Below, piece by piece: positions 16,514-25,585 of a stretch of DNA of 64,000 nucleotides. The translations under genes were made by a program, and so were the position numbers. Origin of the DNA: Candidatus Sulfotelmatobacter sp. (GTDB lineage: Bacteria > Acidobacteriota > Terriglobia > Terriglobales > Acidobacteriaceae); NCBI GenBank assembly GCA_030041475.1, contig JASHNU010000075.1, forward strand, positions 1-64,000, read 5' to 3'. Under the pieces are notes generated by a model. It was not told the origin of the DNA and made no database searches. It saw only the letters and a program-made list of their open reading frames with translations. Position 1 is the stretch's first letter. Every line of letters begins with the position of its first letter.

Positions 16514-16711
16514 TTCGGAAGCGGTTAGCACCGGAAGCCGCCAAGCCTCGCACTCCGGGCACCGTTCTGGTTTTTCAGTGACGTTTTCCAGCGTTTCACT
16601 CACACGCGAGCTTTCGGCGTTTTCATTGTGATTTTGGACGTAGATGGCCCCGAAAAACCACCCAATCACGAACATCCATGCCCCCACAACGAAGCAATCG
16701 AAGTACGTCAT
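16499..16711 (-). CDS. Small single-pass membrane protein, unknown
   Basis: 70 residues. ATG at 16711 is preceded by aaggagg with five-base spacing, a very good ribosome site. Residues 5-26 (CFVVGAWMFVIGWFFGAIYV) form one membrane segment. The rest is soluble with a CPEC motif and a Leu/Ala-rich end. Size and layout resemble small phage membrane proteins; no family is recognised. The sequence after it (16294-16513) reads as protein in a different frame. Confidence 0.6.
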   Translation of the reverse strand: MTYFDCFVVGAWMFVIGWFFGAIYVQNHNENAESSRVSETLENVTEKPERCPECEAWRLPVLTASEMSAD

Positions 16712-16916
16712 TAACCCCTCCTTACCCCCTCACCTCCTCTTCTTGCCCACTAAGCACGCAACAAAAAGAGTGCTGCTATGAAAGCGGGAAACGCGGGCAA
16801 ATTGGCTCATCGATACGAATATTATTTTGGGGAAAGCTGGCCCAACTCATCGGAGTCCAGTTCCGAACAACCCGTCGCGCTACCCCGCACTCTCCGCTTT
16901 GATTTCGTGGTACGAG

Positions 16917-17306
16917 TCAGACGCTCGTCTCATGCGAACCATAGCCTCGGTGTACCAAGTCGCCCTCCTGGATCAGGTTTTCTGTTTCAGCTGCACGGGC
17001 GAGGGCAATCCTTTGAAGCGTCGAGCTGACAACATCAAATGTCTTGACGTAGGGAGCTCCGTCGAAAAGTTCGTCCAGAATTTTCAATACTTCTGGATAT
17101 CCCCATGAGCTGTAAGCCTCCGCATTCCTTTTGTGATCCCAGAAACTGATGGCTGCGACTTCCAAGCCATCGGTGGCAGCCAGAGTGATCAAGTCCAGGA
17201 AGCCTTCTTGCTTTCGTAGCCAGGGAAGAATTTCGTGGTCCACGAGATTCGTAAACTCGGCGAGTGAATTCGGTTTCAGGCGCACAGCAACCTTGCGGGC
17301 AAACAT
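16917..17306 (-). CDS. Antibiotic biosynthesis monooxygenase (ABM)-fold protein
   Basis: About 129 residues from an ATG at 17306 with cggag upstream; a TTG at 17312 is in frame. FARKVAVRLKPNSLAEFTNLVDHEILPWLRKQEGFLDLITL and ISFWDHKRNAEAY match the ferredoxin-like dimeric ABM/EthD fold used by small monooxygenases and haem-degrading enzymes. The C-terminal ~35 residues extend beyond the usual domain. Its neighbours give no pathway, and the substrate cannot be inferred. Confidence 0.7.
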   Translation of the reverse strand: MFARKVAVRLKPNSLAEFTNLVDHEILPWLRKQEGFLDLITLAATDGLEVAAISFWDHKRNAEAYSSWGYPEVLKILDELFDGAPYVKTFDVVSSTLQRIALARAAETENLIQEGDLVHRGYGSHETSV

Positions 17307-17594
17307 GGGCAAGCTCCGCGATTGATGTTGCCACTCACCATCGAAATAGCTAGTAGTAAGCAGCGTCGAAATCTCTTTCCCGAGACGGGAGAACCGTCCC
17401 CCAACGGCTCCCCCACCTTGGGATTACCTTTCGGGAGATTTCGTGCAGCAATTTGCTGCAGCTCTTTCCAACAAGCAACGAAACTGTTCCCGAACTTGAC
17501 CTAACCAGCTAACGCACTGGGGGCGAAGCAGTTAGTCAAATCTCTGACCTGCCATGCTAGAATTCCCAGCACTTGTGGGGACGGGTGTTCGTGT

Positions 17595-19889
17595 ATGCAC
17601 CAGCATGAACCAGCTGGCCGGATTGTCCGTTTTGGATCCTTCGAGGCTGATCTCAAAGAAGGCAAGCTCACCAAGGCGGGGATTCGAATTCATTTGCAAG
17701 AACAGCCGTTACAGATTCTGGCGCTGTTGCTGGAGCACCCGGGTCAGCTCGTCACCAGGGAGGAAATCCGTCAGAAACTTTGGTCGCGCGATACGTTTGT
17801 GGAGTTTGACGATGCGTTGAACACCGCGATGCGGAAGCTGCGCGCGGCCTTGAACGATTCAGCTGACAATCCGAGGTTTCTGGAAACGGTCCCCCGCCGA
17901 GGCTATCGTTTTATTGCTCCCGTGGTTTGGACGCCCGAATCGCGAGCCGTGACCCCAGTCAAGTCCGGCCCGAGTCGCCACCCGTATTTTTGGCTCGCCG
18001 CCGCTCTCATTGTGGCAGGTGCAGGCGTCGCAGGATTCCGGCACTTTCGCCGGCCTGCTTTGCAAATCACTTCCAGGGACACGATCGTCCTCGCCGATTT
18101 TGCCAACAGCACGGGCGATACAGTGTTCGACGATGCACTGAAGCAGGCGCTGGCCGTGGAACTGGGACAATCTCCTTTCCTGAACGTGCTCTCCGACCGA
18201 AGAGTCAGCGAGACCTGGGGGATGATGGGCCATTCTGCGAGTGAACGCATCACGGGAGATGCCGGGCGGGAGCTTTGCCTTCGCACGGGCAGCAAGGCCG
18301 TGCTGGGCGGGATGATCTCCAGCTTGGGCAGCCATTACCTGATTGGCCTGAATGCCGTCGCCTGCAGCACGGGCGATACCCTGGTCCAAGAACAGAGCGA
18401 AGCCGCAAGCAAGGAAGAAGTTCTGAAGGCTCTGAGTCGAGCCGCTTCCATTCTACGCACTAAGCTGGGAGAGTCGCTCCCTTCGGTGCAGAAGTTTGAC
18501 GTTCCGATTGAAGTCACGACACCTTCGCTCGAAGCCCTGAAAAACTACAGCATGGGTGTCAGAGTAGCTCACGAACAGGGAGACGCGCCGAGCATTCCGT
18601 TTCTGAAGCGGGCGGTTGAACTCGACCGTAACTTCCCCATGGCGTACGCCCAATTGGCGATAGCGTACGGCAATCTCAGTCAACCGTCCGTCGCCCTGGA
18701 ATACGCGACCAAGGCATTCGAATTGAGTGACCGGGTCAGCGAACGGGAAAAACTGCGTATCTCCGCGGCTTATTTTCGTGCCACGGGAGAGGTGGAGAAG
18801 GAGGGCCAGATCTACGAACTGTGGATCGCAGACTACCCTCGTGATCCTGTTCCTCACGAGAACTTGGGGGCGAGCTACTTCAACACAGGGCAATATGACA
18901 AAGCTCTCGCGGAATTTCAGGAAGGGTCGGGGCTTGCGCCCGACCATGTCGTCAGCTACGCAAATCTTGGGGCAGCGTACCTCTGCCTGAACCGGCTGGA
19001 GGAAGCCAAAGCCACCTTTGATCAGGCGCTCGCACACAAGCTAGATGGGGGATGGTTGCGCGAGAACATGTACTATCTTGCTTTTCTGCGGGGAGATGCC
19101 GTGGAGATGGAGCGGCAAGTAGCTTGGGGTGCCGGCAAGCCCGGAGACGAAGACCCGCTGCTGTCCAAGCAATCTGACACCGAGGCTTACTATGGGCGGT
19201 TCAACCAGGCACGGGACCTTTCCCGCCGAGCGGTGGTCTCGGCTCTCCGCGCGGACTCCAGAGAAGCGGCGGCTTTCTGGCAGCTCAATGCTGCGCTGCG
19301 CGAGGCGGAGTTGGGCAACACTGCATCCGCGAGGCAAGGAGTCACGGCGGCTTTGGCGCTGTCTTCGGGGCGGGATGTGAAGGTGGCGGCAGCCCTCGCG
19401 CTGGCTCGCACTGGCGGTGCTGCCCGAGCCAAGGCCCTGGCCGAGGAACTGGGGAAGAACTACCCATCGAATACGCTGCTGATGCTCTACTGGCTGCCGA
19501 CCATCAACGCCGCCATCGAACTCAGCAAGCGTAATTCATCCCAAGCGCTTGCGGATCTGGAGGCTGCTGTTCCTTACGAACTAGGCGGAGCAGGAACGTT
19601 CATCAGCTACTTGTACCCGGTGTACGTGCGCGGCCAAGCCTATCTGCTGGCGCGCAATGGAGCGGCCGCCGCCGCCGAGTTCCAGAAAGTGCTGAATCAC
19701 CGGGGCATCGTGCAGAATTTTGTGACAGGATCACTGGCGCACCTTCAAATCGGTCGTGCTTACGCGATGGAAGGGGATACCGCAAAGGCGAAAGGTGCGT
19801 ACCAAGACTTCCTCAAACTCTGGAAAGACGCCGACCCCGACATCCTCATCCTGAAAGAAGCCAAGGCGGAGTATGCGAAGCTGCAGTAG
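17595..19889 (+). CDS. Winged-helix (OmpR/ToxR-type) membrane regulator with TPR repeats
   Basis: 764 residues. Residues ~8-105 form a Trans_reg_C winged helix (FGSFEADLKEGKL, LQILALLLEHPGQLVTREEIRQKLW, FLETVPRRGYRFIAPV). A membrane span lies at ~130-150 (FWLAAALIVAGAGVAGF). The following domain (IVLADFANSTGDTVFDDALKQAL) is the usual partner in acidobacterial regulators of this type. TPR-like helices occupy ~310-760 (AYAQLAIAYGNLSQ, PHENLGASYFNTGQYDKALAEF). There is no receiver domain, so it is a ToxR/CadC-like one-component membrane regulator. Targets and ligand are not evident. The 280-base upstream region contains no other gene. Confidence 0.85.
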   Translation: MHQHEPAGRIVRFGSFEADLKEGKLTKAGIRIHLQEQPLQILALLLEHPGQLVTREEIRQKLWSRDTFVEFDDALNTAMRKLRAALNDSADNPRFLETVPRRGYRFIAPVVWTPESRAVTPVKSGPSRHPYFWLAAALIVAGAGVAGFRHFRRPALQITSRDTIVLADFANSTGDTVFDDALKQALAVELGQSPFLNVLSDRRVSETWGMMGHSASERITGDAGRELCLRTGSKAVLGGMISSLGSHYLIGLNAVACSTGDTLVQEQSEAASKEEVLKALSRAASILRTKLGESLPSVQKFDVPIEVTTPSLEALKNYSMGVRVAHEQGDAPSIPFLKRAVELDRNFPMAYAQLAIAYGNLSQPSVALEYATKAFELSDRVSEREKLRISAAYFRATGEVEKEGQIYELWIADYPRDPVPHENLGASYFNTGQYDKALAEFQEGSGLAPDHVVSYANLGAAYLCLNRLEEAKATFDQALAHKLDGGWLRENMYYLAFLRGDAVEMERQVAWGAGKPGDEDPLLSKQSDTEAYYGRFNQARDLSRRAVVSALRADSREAAAFWQLNAALREAELGNTASARQGVTAALALSSGRDVKVAAALALARTGGAARAKALAEELGKNYPSNTLLMLYWLPTINAAIELSKRNSSQALADLEAAVPYELGGAGTFISYLYPVYVRGQAYLLARNGAAAAAEFQKVLNHRGIVQNFVTGSLAHLQIGRAYAMEGDTAKAKGAYQDFLKLWKDADPDILILKEAKAEYAKLQ

Positions 19890-19970
19890 GCCTTACAACG
19901 TCTAACAAAGCTTAATTTCTCCAGCAATCCGTGAAAGAAGTCGGAACATCTCTACGGACGGGACTTGCCC

Positions 19971-20084
19971 GATGGCATCGAACTATTGCCTGATAAGTTG
20001 TGGGAACTGGTCGAACCGTTCATCCCAGTTGGCTGCGGCTAAGCCCAAAGGCGGAAGACCGCGCCTGGCAGACCGCGTTGTTGA
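19971..20084 (+). pseudogene. IS5-family transposase N-terminal remnant
   Basis: In one frame 19971-20040 reads ELLPDKLWELVEPFIPV and then hits a stop. The neighbouring frame continues AKPKGGRPRLADRVV (20041-20080). Together they match the start of IS5/IS427-type transposases (LPDxLWELIEPLLP...PKGGRPRLxDRAA). Everything downstream of that motif is gone, and no terminal repeats were found. It is an inert fragment of about 115 bases. Confidence 0.6.
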
Positions 20085-20173
20085 TCGCCTGAGCGGTCGT
20101 CGTCGTGGTTATTTCCTTGAACTGGATGCGCCTCACGTCGAGCGCAGGCGCATTTCTTGATATAGTTTTACCC

Positions 20174-20527
20174 ATGTTCGAGAACTTTACTGCCACCGAC
20201 CGCTGGGCGAAAAAATCCGCGCACTGCGTTTATCAGGCGCAGATCGTCGCCATCGCTACGCGTCACGCCGATGCCGTGGACTACAAATTCCTGGTTGACG
20301 GACGCAAAGTGTGGGTGGCCCTGCCGCATCCCGCATGGGTGGAATACAAGAAACGCACGGGCCGCATTATTACCGACTCGCTGGGCGTGGAGATTGCCGG
20401 GCATTATCTAAAGAGCGCGCTCGAATCAGGCGAGGGCCTTGGGAGCGAGATGTATTCGCTGACTGTGGAAGAAACGCTGGCGCATCTCGATGCGGCCATC
20501 GCAGAGATGCAGGCGCAGCCGGCATAG
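20174..20527 (+). CDS. Conserved hypothetical protein (117 aa)
   Basis: From the ATG at 20174 (MFENFTATDRW); the frame opens at 20105. The core DYKFLVDGRKVWVALPHPAWVEYKKRTGRIITD suggests a small alpha-beta protein, and the C-terminal helix is acidic. No family, signal peptide or membrane segment is recognised. It is followed after 24 bases by another small gene on the same strand. Confidence 0.55.
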   Translation: MFENFTATDRWAKKSAHCVYQAQIVAIATRHADAVDYKFLVDGRKVWVALPHPAWVEYKKRTGRIITDSLGVEIAGHYLKSALESGEGLGSEMYSLTVEETLAHLDAAIAEMQAQPA

Positions 20528-20551
20528 AGTGACCTAGGAGAGAGGTGGCGT

Positions 20552-20767
20552 GTGAAAAAAGAAGCGTACGTCCTCAATATCGCAGGAGAGGACAACGTGC
20601 TCGTCGCGCAAGAGGAGGAGGCGCGGGACTTGGTGGGGTGGACTCCCGACGAATCCTCGGATGCGGTAGAGGTCCGGGCAGACGATCCTCGGCTGACCCA
20701 AGAGACAGTCGAGATTGACCCGGGCGCTGACGCATTCGCACCGGTCATAGCCATCTCCATACACTGA
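20552..20767 (+). CDS. Small acidic hypothetical protein (71 aa)
   Basis: GTG start with gagaggtgg upstream. The protein is rich in Asp and Glu (EEEARDLVGWTPDESSDAVEVRADDPRL) and has no cysteine. It is not recognised. It converges on the mutase gene with a 28-base gap. Confidence 0.4.
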   Translation: MKKEAYVLNIAGEDNVLVAQEEEARDLVGWTPDESSDAVEVRADDPRLTQETVEIDPGADAFAPVIAISIH

Positions 20768-20795
20768 AGGGTTCTGGCAAGATGGCCGTCAGGCC

Positions 20796-22412
20796 CTAAA
20801 TCACCACCGCTTCCTTGTACTCCCCGAACACGCGCCGCATGGCGTCGGCGATTTCGCCCACCGTCGCATAAGCCTCGACCCCAGCCAAAATTCGCGGCAT
20901 GACGTTCGCGCCGGATCTCGCCGCATCTTCTACACCGGCCAACGCCGCCTTCCATGGGCCTGCATCCCGCTTCGCTCTGAGCGCCCGCACGCGGTCGATC
21001 TGTTTCGGCTCGAGGGCGGGATCGATGCGCTGAATCGGGATCGCCTTTTCTTCTTCCACCTCGAACCGATTCACGCCGACGACGATTGATTCCTGGTGGT
21101 CGACCTGCCGCTGATATTCGTAGGCCGCGTTCTGAATTTCCTGCTGCACGAAGCCGCGCTCGATCGCCTTCAGCATTCCGCCGAGAACCTCAATCTTGCC
21201 GAGATACTCCGCCGCACGCTTCTCAATCTCGTTGGTCAGCGTCTCGAGGTAGTACGAGCCGGCCAGAGGATCAATGGTCTGTGGCGCGCCCGATTCATAG
21301 GCGATAATCTGCTGCGTGCGTAGCGCGATGCGGGCGGCCTGCTCGGTGGGCAGGGCGAGGGCTTCGTCGTAGGAATTCGTGTGCAGCGATTGCGTCCCGC
21401 CCATTACTGCGGCCAGCGCCTGAATCGCCGTGCGCACGATGTTGTTCTCTGGTTGCTGCGCGGTCAGAGTCGAGCCGGCGGTCTGGGTGTGGAAGCGCAG
21501 CATCCAGGAGCGCGGATTCTTCGCCTTGAAATGTTCGCGCATGATGCGCGCCCACATGCGGCGGGCGGCGCGGAACTTGGCGACTTCCTCGAGAAAGTTG
21601 CTATGCGCGTTGAAGAAGAACGACAGCCGCGGCCCGAATTTGTCGACATCAAGCCCGGCTCTGATCGCGGCTTCTACATAGGCCATGCCGTTGCCCAGGG
21701 TAAAGGCGACTTCCTGCACGGCGGTCGACCCGGCTTCGCGCATGTGATAGCCGGAGATGGAAATCGTGTTCCAGTCGGGCACGCGCTCGTTGGCCCAGGC
21801 AAACATGTCGGTGATGACGCGCATGGCCTGCTGCGGCGGATAAATGTATGTCCCGCGCGCGATGTACTCCTTGAGCACGTCGTTCTGAACGGTGCCCGAG
21901 AGCTTGCGGATGTCGCCGCCCTGCCGCTTCGCCACGGCCACATACAGCGCCAGCAGAATTGATGCCGTGGCGTTGATGGTCATCGACGTTGAAATTTTCG
22001 TCAGTTCGATGCCATCGAAGAGACGCTGCATATCCTCGATCGAGTCGATCGCTACGCCAACCTTCCCGACTTCCCCTGCCGCCATGCAATGGTCGGAATC
22101 CATCCCGATCTGTGTGGGTAAGTCGAACGCTACCGACAATCCCGTGGTTCCGTTGGCGAGGAGATATTTGTAGCGCTTGTTCGATTCCTCGGCGTCACCC
22201 ATGCCGGCGTACTGGCGCATGGTCCACAGGCGGCCGCGGTACATGGTCGCTTGCACGCCGCGCGTGAAGGGATATTCGCCGGGATAGCCGACCTCGCTTT
22301 CGTAATCCGAGCCCTTGAGATCGGCGGGCGTGTAGAGCGGGTTTACAGGAATGTGCGAGGAAGTTTCAATGTCTCTCGCACTTTCAGGAGGGGTCGTCAG
22401 TTTTTGCTTCAT
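20796..22412 (-). CDS. Methylmalonyl-CoA mutase large (substrate-binding) subunit, N-terminal domain type
   Basis: 538 residues. [35 protein letters not shown] and [18 protein letters not shown] are the acyl-CoA-binding signatures of methylmalonyl-CoA/isobutyryl-CoA mutases. [29 protein letters not shown] and [19 protein letters not shown] complete the TIM barrel. The length and the end ([18 protein letters not shown]) show that the B12-binding domain is absent; in such systems it is a separate polypeptide, not in this window. The enzyme interconverts methylmalonyl- and succinyl-CoA in propionate metabolism. Whether this copy prefers methylmalonyl- or a branched acyl-CoA cannot be read reliably here. 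Confidence 0.93.
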   Translation of the reverse strand: MKQKLTTPPESARDIETSSHIPVNPLYTPADLKGSDYESEVGYPGEYPFTRGVQATMYRGRLWTMRQYAGMGDAEESNKRYKYLLANGTTGLSVAFDLPTQIGMDSDHCMAAGEVGKVGVAIDSIEDMQRLFDGIELTKISTSMTINATASILLALYVAVAKRQGGDIRKLSGTVQNDVLKEYIARGTYIYPPQQAMRVITDMFAWANERVPDWNTISISGYHMREAGSTAVQEVAFTLGNGMAYVEAAIRAGLDVDKFGPRLSFFFNAHSNFLEEVAKFRAARRMWARIMREHFKAKNPRSWMLRFHTQTAGSTLTAQQPENNIVRTAIQALAAVMGGTQSLHTNSYDEALALPTEQAARIALRTQQIIAYESGAPQTIDPLAGSYYLETLTNEIEKRAAEYLGKIEVLGGMLKAIERGFVQQEIQNAAYEYQRQVDHQESIVVGVNRFEVEEEKAIPIQRIDPALEPKQIDRVRALRAKRDAGPWKAALAGVEDAARSGANVMPRILAGVEAYATVGEIADAMRRVFGEYKEAVVI

Positions 22413-22535
22413 TCGATTACCCGAGAAACGGATTGCAGATCGCAGATTTCGGATTGAAGATTCATGCCGAAATGTAAAATCTGCAATCTGAAATCTTCGA
22501 TCTGAAATCGCGCTGTTGAAATGGCCGGCAAGACG

Positions 22536-22889
22536 TCACTGACGCTGGGTCTTTCTCCGGACTCTCCAGAACGAGCTTAGCCCGAACCAGGCAAAGGCTA
22601 ATGTGAAGCAAATCACAATCGCGACCCGGCCGGCGGTGGTGCGCCCGGCCTGATATTTCATGTATTCCCGGACCAGGCCAACGCCGCCAAAGGCCGCCAT
22701 AGTCAAGAAAAGGGTGCCAATGACCTCAAGCCACAGCTGATGCAGGGCGTGACCAAAGGAGCGGGCGGTGGTGCGCACCCCGGCCAGAAGGGCACTGAGC
22801 GTGCGGCTGCGCCCGGCCTGATCCCGCGCGGCATTCAACGCAACCCGCGCCGCCACCCCCAACTTTCGTAAGGCAGAAACTTTACTCAC
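22536..22889 (-). CDS. Small membrane protein, unknown
   Basis: 117 residues. There is a basic N-terminal ~45 residues, then two hydrophobic segments (LWLEVIGTLFLTMAAFGGVGLV and VAIVICFTLAFAWFGLSSFW), ending RVRRKTQRQ. No family is recognised. It is divergent from the gene at 23021, and the mutase lies downstream. Confidence 0.55.
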   Translation of the reverse strand: MSKVSALRKLGVAARVALNAARDQAGRSRTLSALLAGVRTTARSFGHALHQLWLEVIGTLFLTMAAFGGVGLVREYMKYQAGRTTAGRVAIVICFTLAFAWFGLSSFWRVRRKTQRQ

Positions 22890-23020
22890 GGCCTCGATTT
22901 TAACAGCCTTCGGCGCTACAATGACCCCACGCGCGGCCGGTGAACCGCAAGGCCCAGCGCGGCATCAAAGTAAGTGTTTACTGGTGCAGTCGACTTGTTG
23001 GGAACGGCCAGGGGCTTTTC

Positions 23021-23326
23021 GTGGATCCACAGCTCAAGCAGCTCATGAAGGAACTCGGCGACGCCATTAATGAGTCCCTGTCCGACTCGGAACAGATATC
23101 CGAGGTGGTGGGCCGCATCAAGGAAGGCGGCTATGACATTTTCCTGGTGCTGGAAGCCACCATCGGCGTCAGCAAGCAGGGCGAAAAGCCTACGGACAAG
23201 ACGTCCCTCATTACCACCCTTTCGACCAACCCCGAGTTCAAGGTGAGCGACCAGGACCTGAAATTCCTGAAGTCTTTGCGCATCAAGATCGACGAAGAAA
23301 AGCAGGACAAGGGAAAAGACAAGTAA
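23021..23326 (+). CDS. Conserved hypothetical protein (101 aa)
   Basis: GTG at 23021 is chosen because aggggc lies just upstream and DPQLKQLMKELGDAINESL reads like a natural N-terminus; the frame opens at 22940. The protein is helical, then YDIFLVLEATIGVSK, ending in a Lys/Asp-rich tail. There is no signal peptide or membrane segment. It is followed by glgC after 144 bases on the same strand. Confidence 0.6.
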   Translation: MDPQLKQLMKELGDAINESLSDSEQISEVVGRIKEGGYDIFLVLEATIGVSKQGEKPTDKTSLITTLSTNPEFKVSDQDLKFLKSLRIKIDEEKQDKGKDK

Positions 23327-23470
23327 CCGCCCTCCAGCTGCAACTCTGCCTTCAAAAATCAGCCCAAGCGACTGTGCTACCATCTACTGTTTTCTTTCCG
23401 CATCTGCCGTGCGGAAGAGAAGATTCCGGATGGCTCAACGCTGCTCAGGACCGGAATCTCAGAGGCAGTG

Positions 23471-24721
23471 ATGAAAGACACGCTGGGGGTTCTTTTGGCA
23501 GGCGGGGCTGGGGAGCGCCTCTATCCTCTCACCCGCGACCGCGCCAAACCGGCAGTTACCTTCGGCGGAATCTACCGCATCATTGACATCACCCTTTCCA
23601 ACTGCCTGAACTCCGATTTGCGCCGCGTCTACATCCTCACCCAGTACAAGGCGCTCTCGCTCAACCGGCATATCCGCGAAGGCTGGAACATTTTGGGTCG
23701 CGAGGTCGGGGAGTTCATAGAAGTGTTGCCTCCGATGAAGCGGGTGAGCGATCAGTGGTATCAGGGGACGGCCGACGCGGTGTATCAGAATATCTATTCG
23801 ATCGGCTCGGAGCAGCCCAAGTACGTGCTGATTCTTTCCGGCGACCACATCTACAAAATGGATTACGGCAAGATGCTGACGCAGCATCAGGACTCTGCGG
23901 CCGACATCACGCTGGCGACGATTCAGATCGATCCTGAGGAGACCTGCCGCTTCGGCGTCGTCGATGTGGACAAAGACGGGCGCATCAACGGTTTTGAGGA
24001 GAAGCCGAAGTCCACTGCGCTGCGCTCGCCGCTCAATCCCGCCAAGGTCGCCGGCTCGATGGGCGTTTACCTGTTCAACGCTGATGTGCTCATTCCGGTG
24101 CTGCTCAAAGATGCGGAAAATCCGCAGTCCAGCCATGACTTCGGCAAAGACATTTTGCCGAAAATGGTGGACGATTATCGCGTCTTCGCCTACGACTTCG
24201 TCGACGAAAACAAGAAGGAAGCGCTCTACTGGCGCGACGTGGGCACGCTCGAAGCCTATTACGAAGCCAACATGGATATCACTTCGGTCTCGCCGATCTT
24301 CAACCTTTACGACGCGGCATGGCCGATCCGTACTCACCAGCGGCAGTATCCGCCAGCGAAATTCGTCTTTGCCGAGGTTGGGCGCATGGGCACGGCGCTC
24401 GACTCCATCGTGTCCAACGGTTGCATCGTCTCCGGAGGAACGGTCAAGAATTCCGTGCTCTCACCCGACGTGCGGGTAAACTCCTACTCCGAAGTGGAGG
24501 ATTCGATTTTGTTCTCGCATGTCAGCGTCGGGCGCCGGTGCCGCATCCGCAAGGCGATTCTCGACCGCGATGTACACATTCCAGAAGGCACGACTATCGG
24601 CTATGACGCCGCGGCTGATCGCCAGCGTTATTTCGTCACCGAAAGCGGCATCACGGTCGTGACGCGCGACTACTCGCTGTTCGAGAATCCGGTCACCGTG
24701 GATTACTTCAGTGCTGAGTAA
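23471..24721 (+). CDS. glgC: Glucose-1-phosphate adenylyltransferase
   Basis: 416 residues. GGAGERLYPLTRDRAKPAV is the nucleotidyltransferase signature. GIYRIIDITLSNCLNSDLRRVYILTQYKA, ILSGDHIYKMDY and the C-terminal left-handed beta-helix (VSNGCIVSGG, IRKAILDRDVHIPEG) are all as in GlgC. It makes ADP-glucose for glycogen and trehalose synthesis and is usually allosterically controlled. GTG at 23468 lies one codon upstream of the ATG. No other glg gene is in the window. Confidence 0.97.
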   Translation: MKDTLGVLLAGGAGERLYPLTRDRAKPAVTFGGIYRIIDITLSNCLNSDLRRVYILTQYKALSLNRHIREGWNILGREVGEFIEVLPPMKRVSDQWYQGTADAVYQNIYSIGSEQPKYVLILSGDHIYKMDYGKMLTQHQDSAADITLATIQIDPEETCRFGVVDVDKDGRINGFEEKPKSTALRSPLNPAKVAGSMGVYLFNADVLIPVLLKDAENPQSSHDFGKDILPKMVDDYRVFAYDFVDENKKEALYWRDVGTLEAYYEANMDITSVSPIFNLYDAAWPIRTHQRQYPPAKFVFAEVGRMGTALDSIVSNGCIVSGGTVKNSVLSPDVRVNSYSEVEDSILFSHVSVGRRCRIRKAILDRDVHIPEGTTIGYDAAADRQRYFVTESGITVVTRDYSLFENPVTVDYFSAE

Positions 24722-25129
24722 CTACCTTTGTTCCCCGCGATCCCCTCGGCTGTGTTTTGTGCGAGTTTGCGTGTGACCGTGATCACCAACTGTGATCTGG
24801 GTGCTAGCTCGTTACTTGCACTCGGAGAGGTGCAAAATCGGAAGGACATCCGGGGATTTCCACAAGCCGCTGGGCGAGCTAAAGTTACCGAGGCTAAACG
24901 ATTCCGTGAAATCTTTGGTTGACATCCAGCAGCGCTGAGGACATAATCCGGTTTCATTCAAAACGATTCAAAAAGTCAATCGTGAGCCGACTAACTTTGT
25001 CTAGCCAGCCCGCGCTGAAGCGCGACCGCAAGGAATCGACTTTGGTTCTTGCATTGAGGGGGCTGCCGAACTCGCAGCGCAGGCTAGAGGTTAACCAACA
25101 ACTTTCACCACTCTGAGAAGGAGAAACCC
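24722..25129. other. Intergenic region, 408 bases
   Basis: No gene or clear RNA was seen. The last 60 bases (ggcagc... to gagaaggagaaaccc) hold the ribosome site for the gene at 25130 (gaaggaga, seven bases before the ATG). Confidence 0.4.
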
Positions 25130-25585
25130 ATGAGGCGTAGTCGTTCGAAACCCACTCTATTGATCGCTGGGCTGCTGACCGGCCTGCTGATGGCGATCGT
25201 GTCCGTCCCACTGTTAGCTCAACCCGTAGGCGAGCCGGCCTACGACCTCAGTAAAGAAGTCACACTCAGCGGCACGGTATCGACTGTGCTGCACAATGCA
25301 CCTCGCGGAATGGCCTGGGGCTCCCACCTCCTGATGGAGACAGCTTCCGGCAGGGTGGATGCCAGCCTCGGCCGCTGGGCGCTAGAGGGCAAAGGCGCAC
25401 TCTCCGTCAGTGTCGGCCAGCAGGTCGAAGTTACCGGCATCATGAGGACCCTGAAGGACAAAGAAGTCTTCGTGGCCCGCACCGTTAAAGTGAACGGAAA
25501 GGTCTACGCGGTTCGCGACCAGCACGGCATGTCGGTGTCGCCGCAGACGCGTCAACTCGCCGCTAAGAAAGGGGAGTCGCTATGA
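25130..25585 (+). CDS. Secreted OB-fold-like protein, unknown
   Basis: 151 residues with a good ribosome site (gaaggaga). Residues 1-31 are a signal peptide (LLIAGLLTGLLMAIVSVPLLAQ). The mature part KEVTLSGTVSTVLHN, VEVTGIMRTLKDKEVFVARTVKVNG has the strand pattern of a small OB-fold (BOF-like) periplasmic domain. Its stop overlaps the start of the lipoprotein gene (ATGA at 25582), so the two are co-translated and probably act together at the envelope. Confidence 0.65.
   Translation: MRRSRSKPTLLIAGLLTGLLMAIVSVPLLAQPVGEPAYDLSKEVTLSGTVSTVLHNAPRGMAWGSHLLMETASGRVDASLGRWALEGKGALSVSVGQQVEVTGIMRTLKDKEVFVARTVKVNGKVYAVRDQHGMSVSPQTRQLAAKKGESL

Noticed and set aside
23459-24337. 292-residue minus-strand open frame
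   Set aside because: Antisense to glgC, whose motifs are all in the plus frame.
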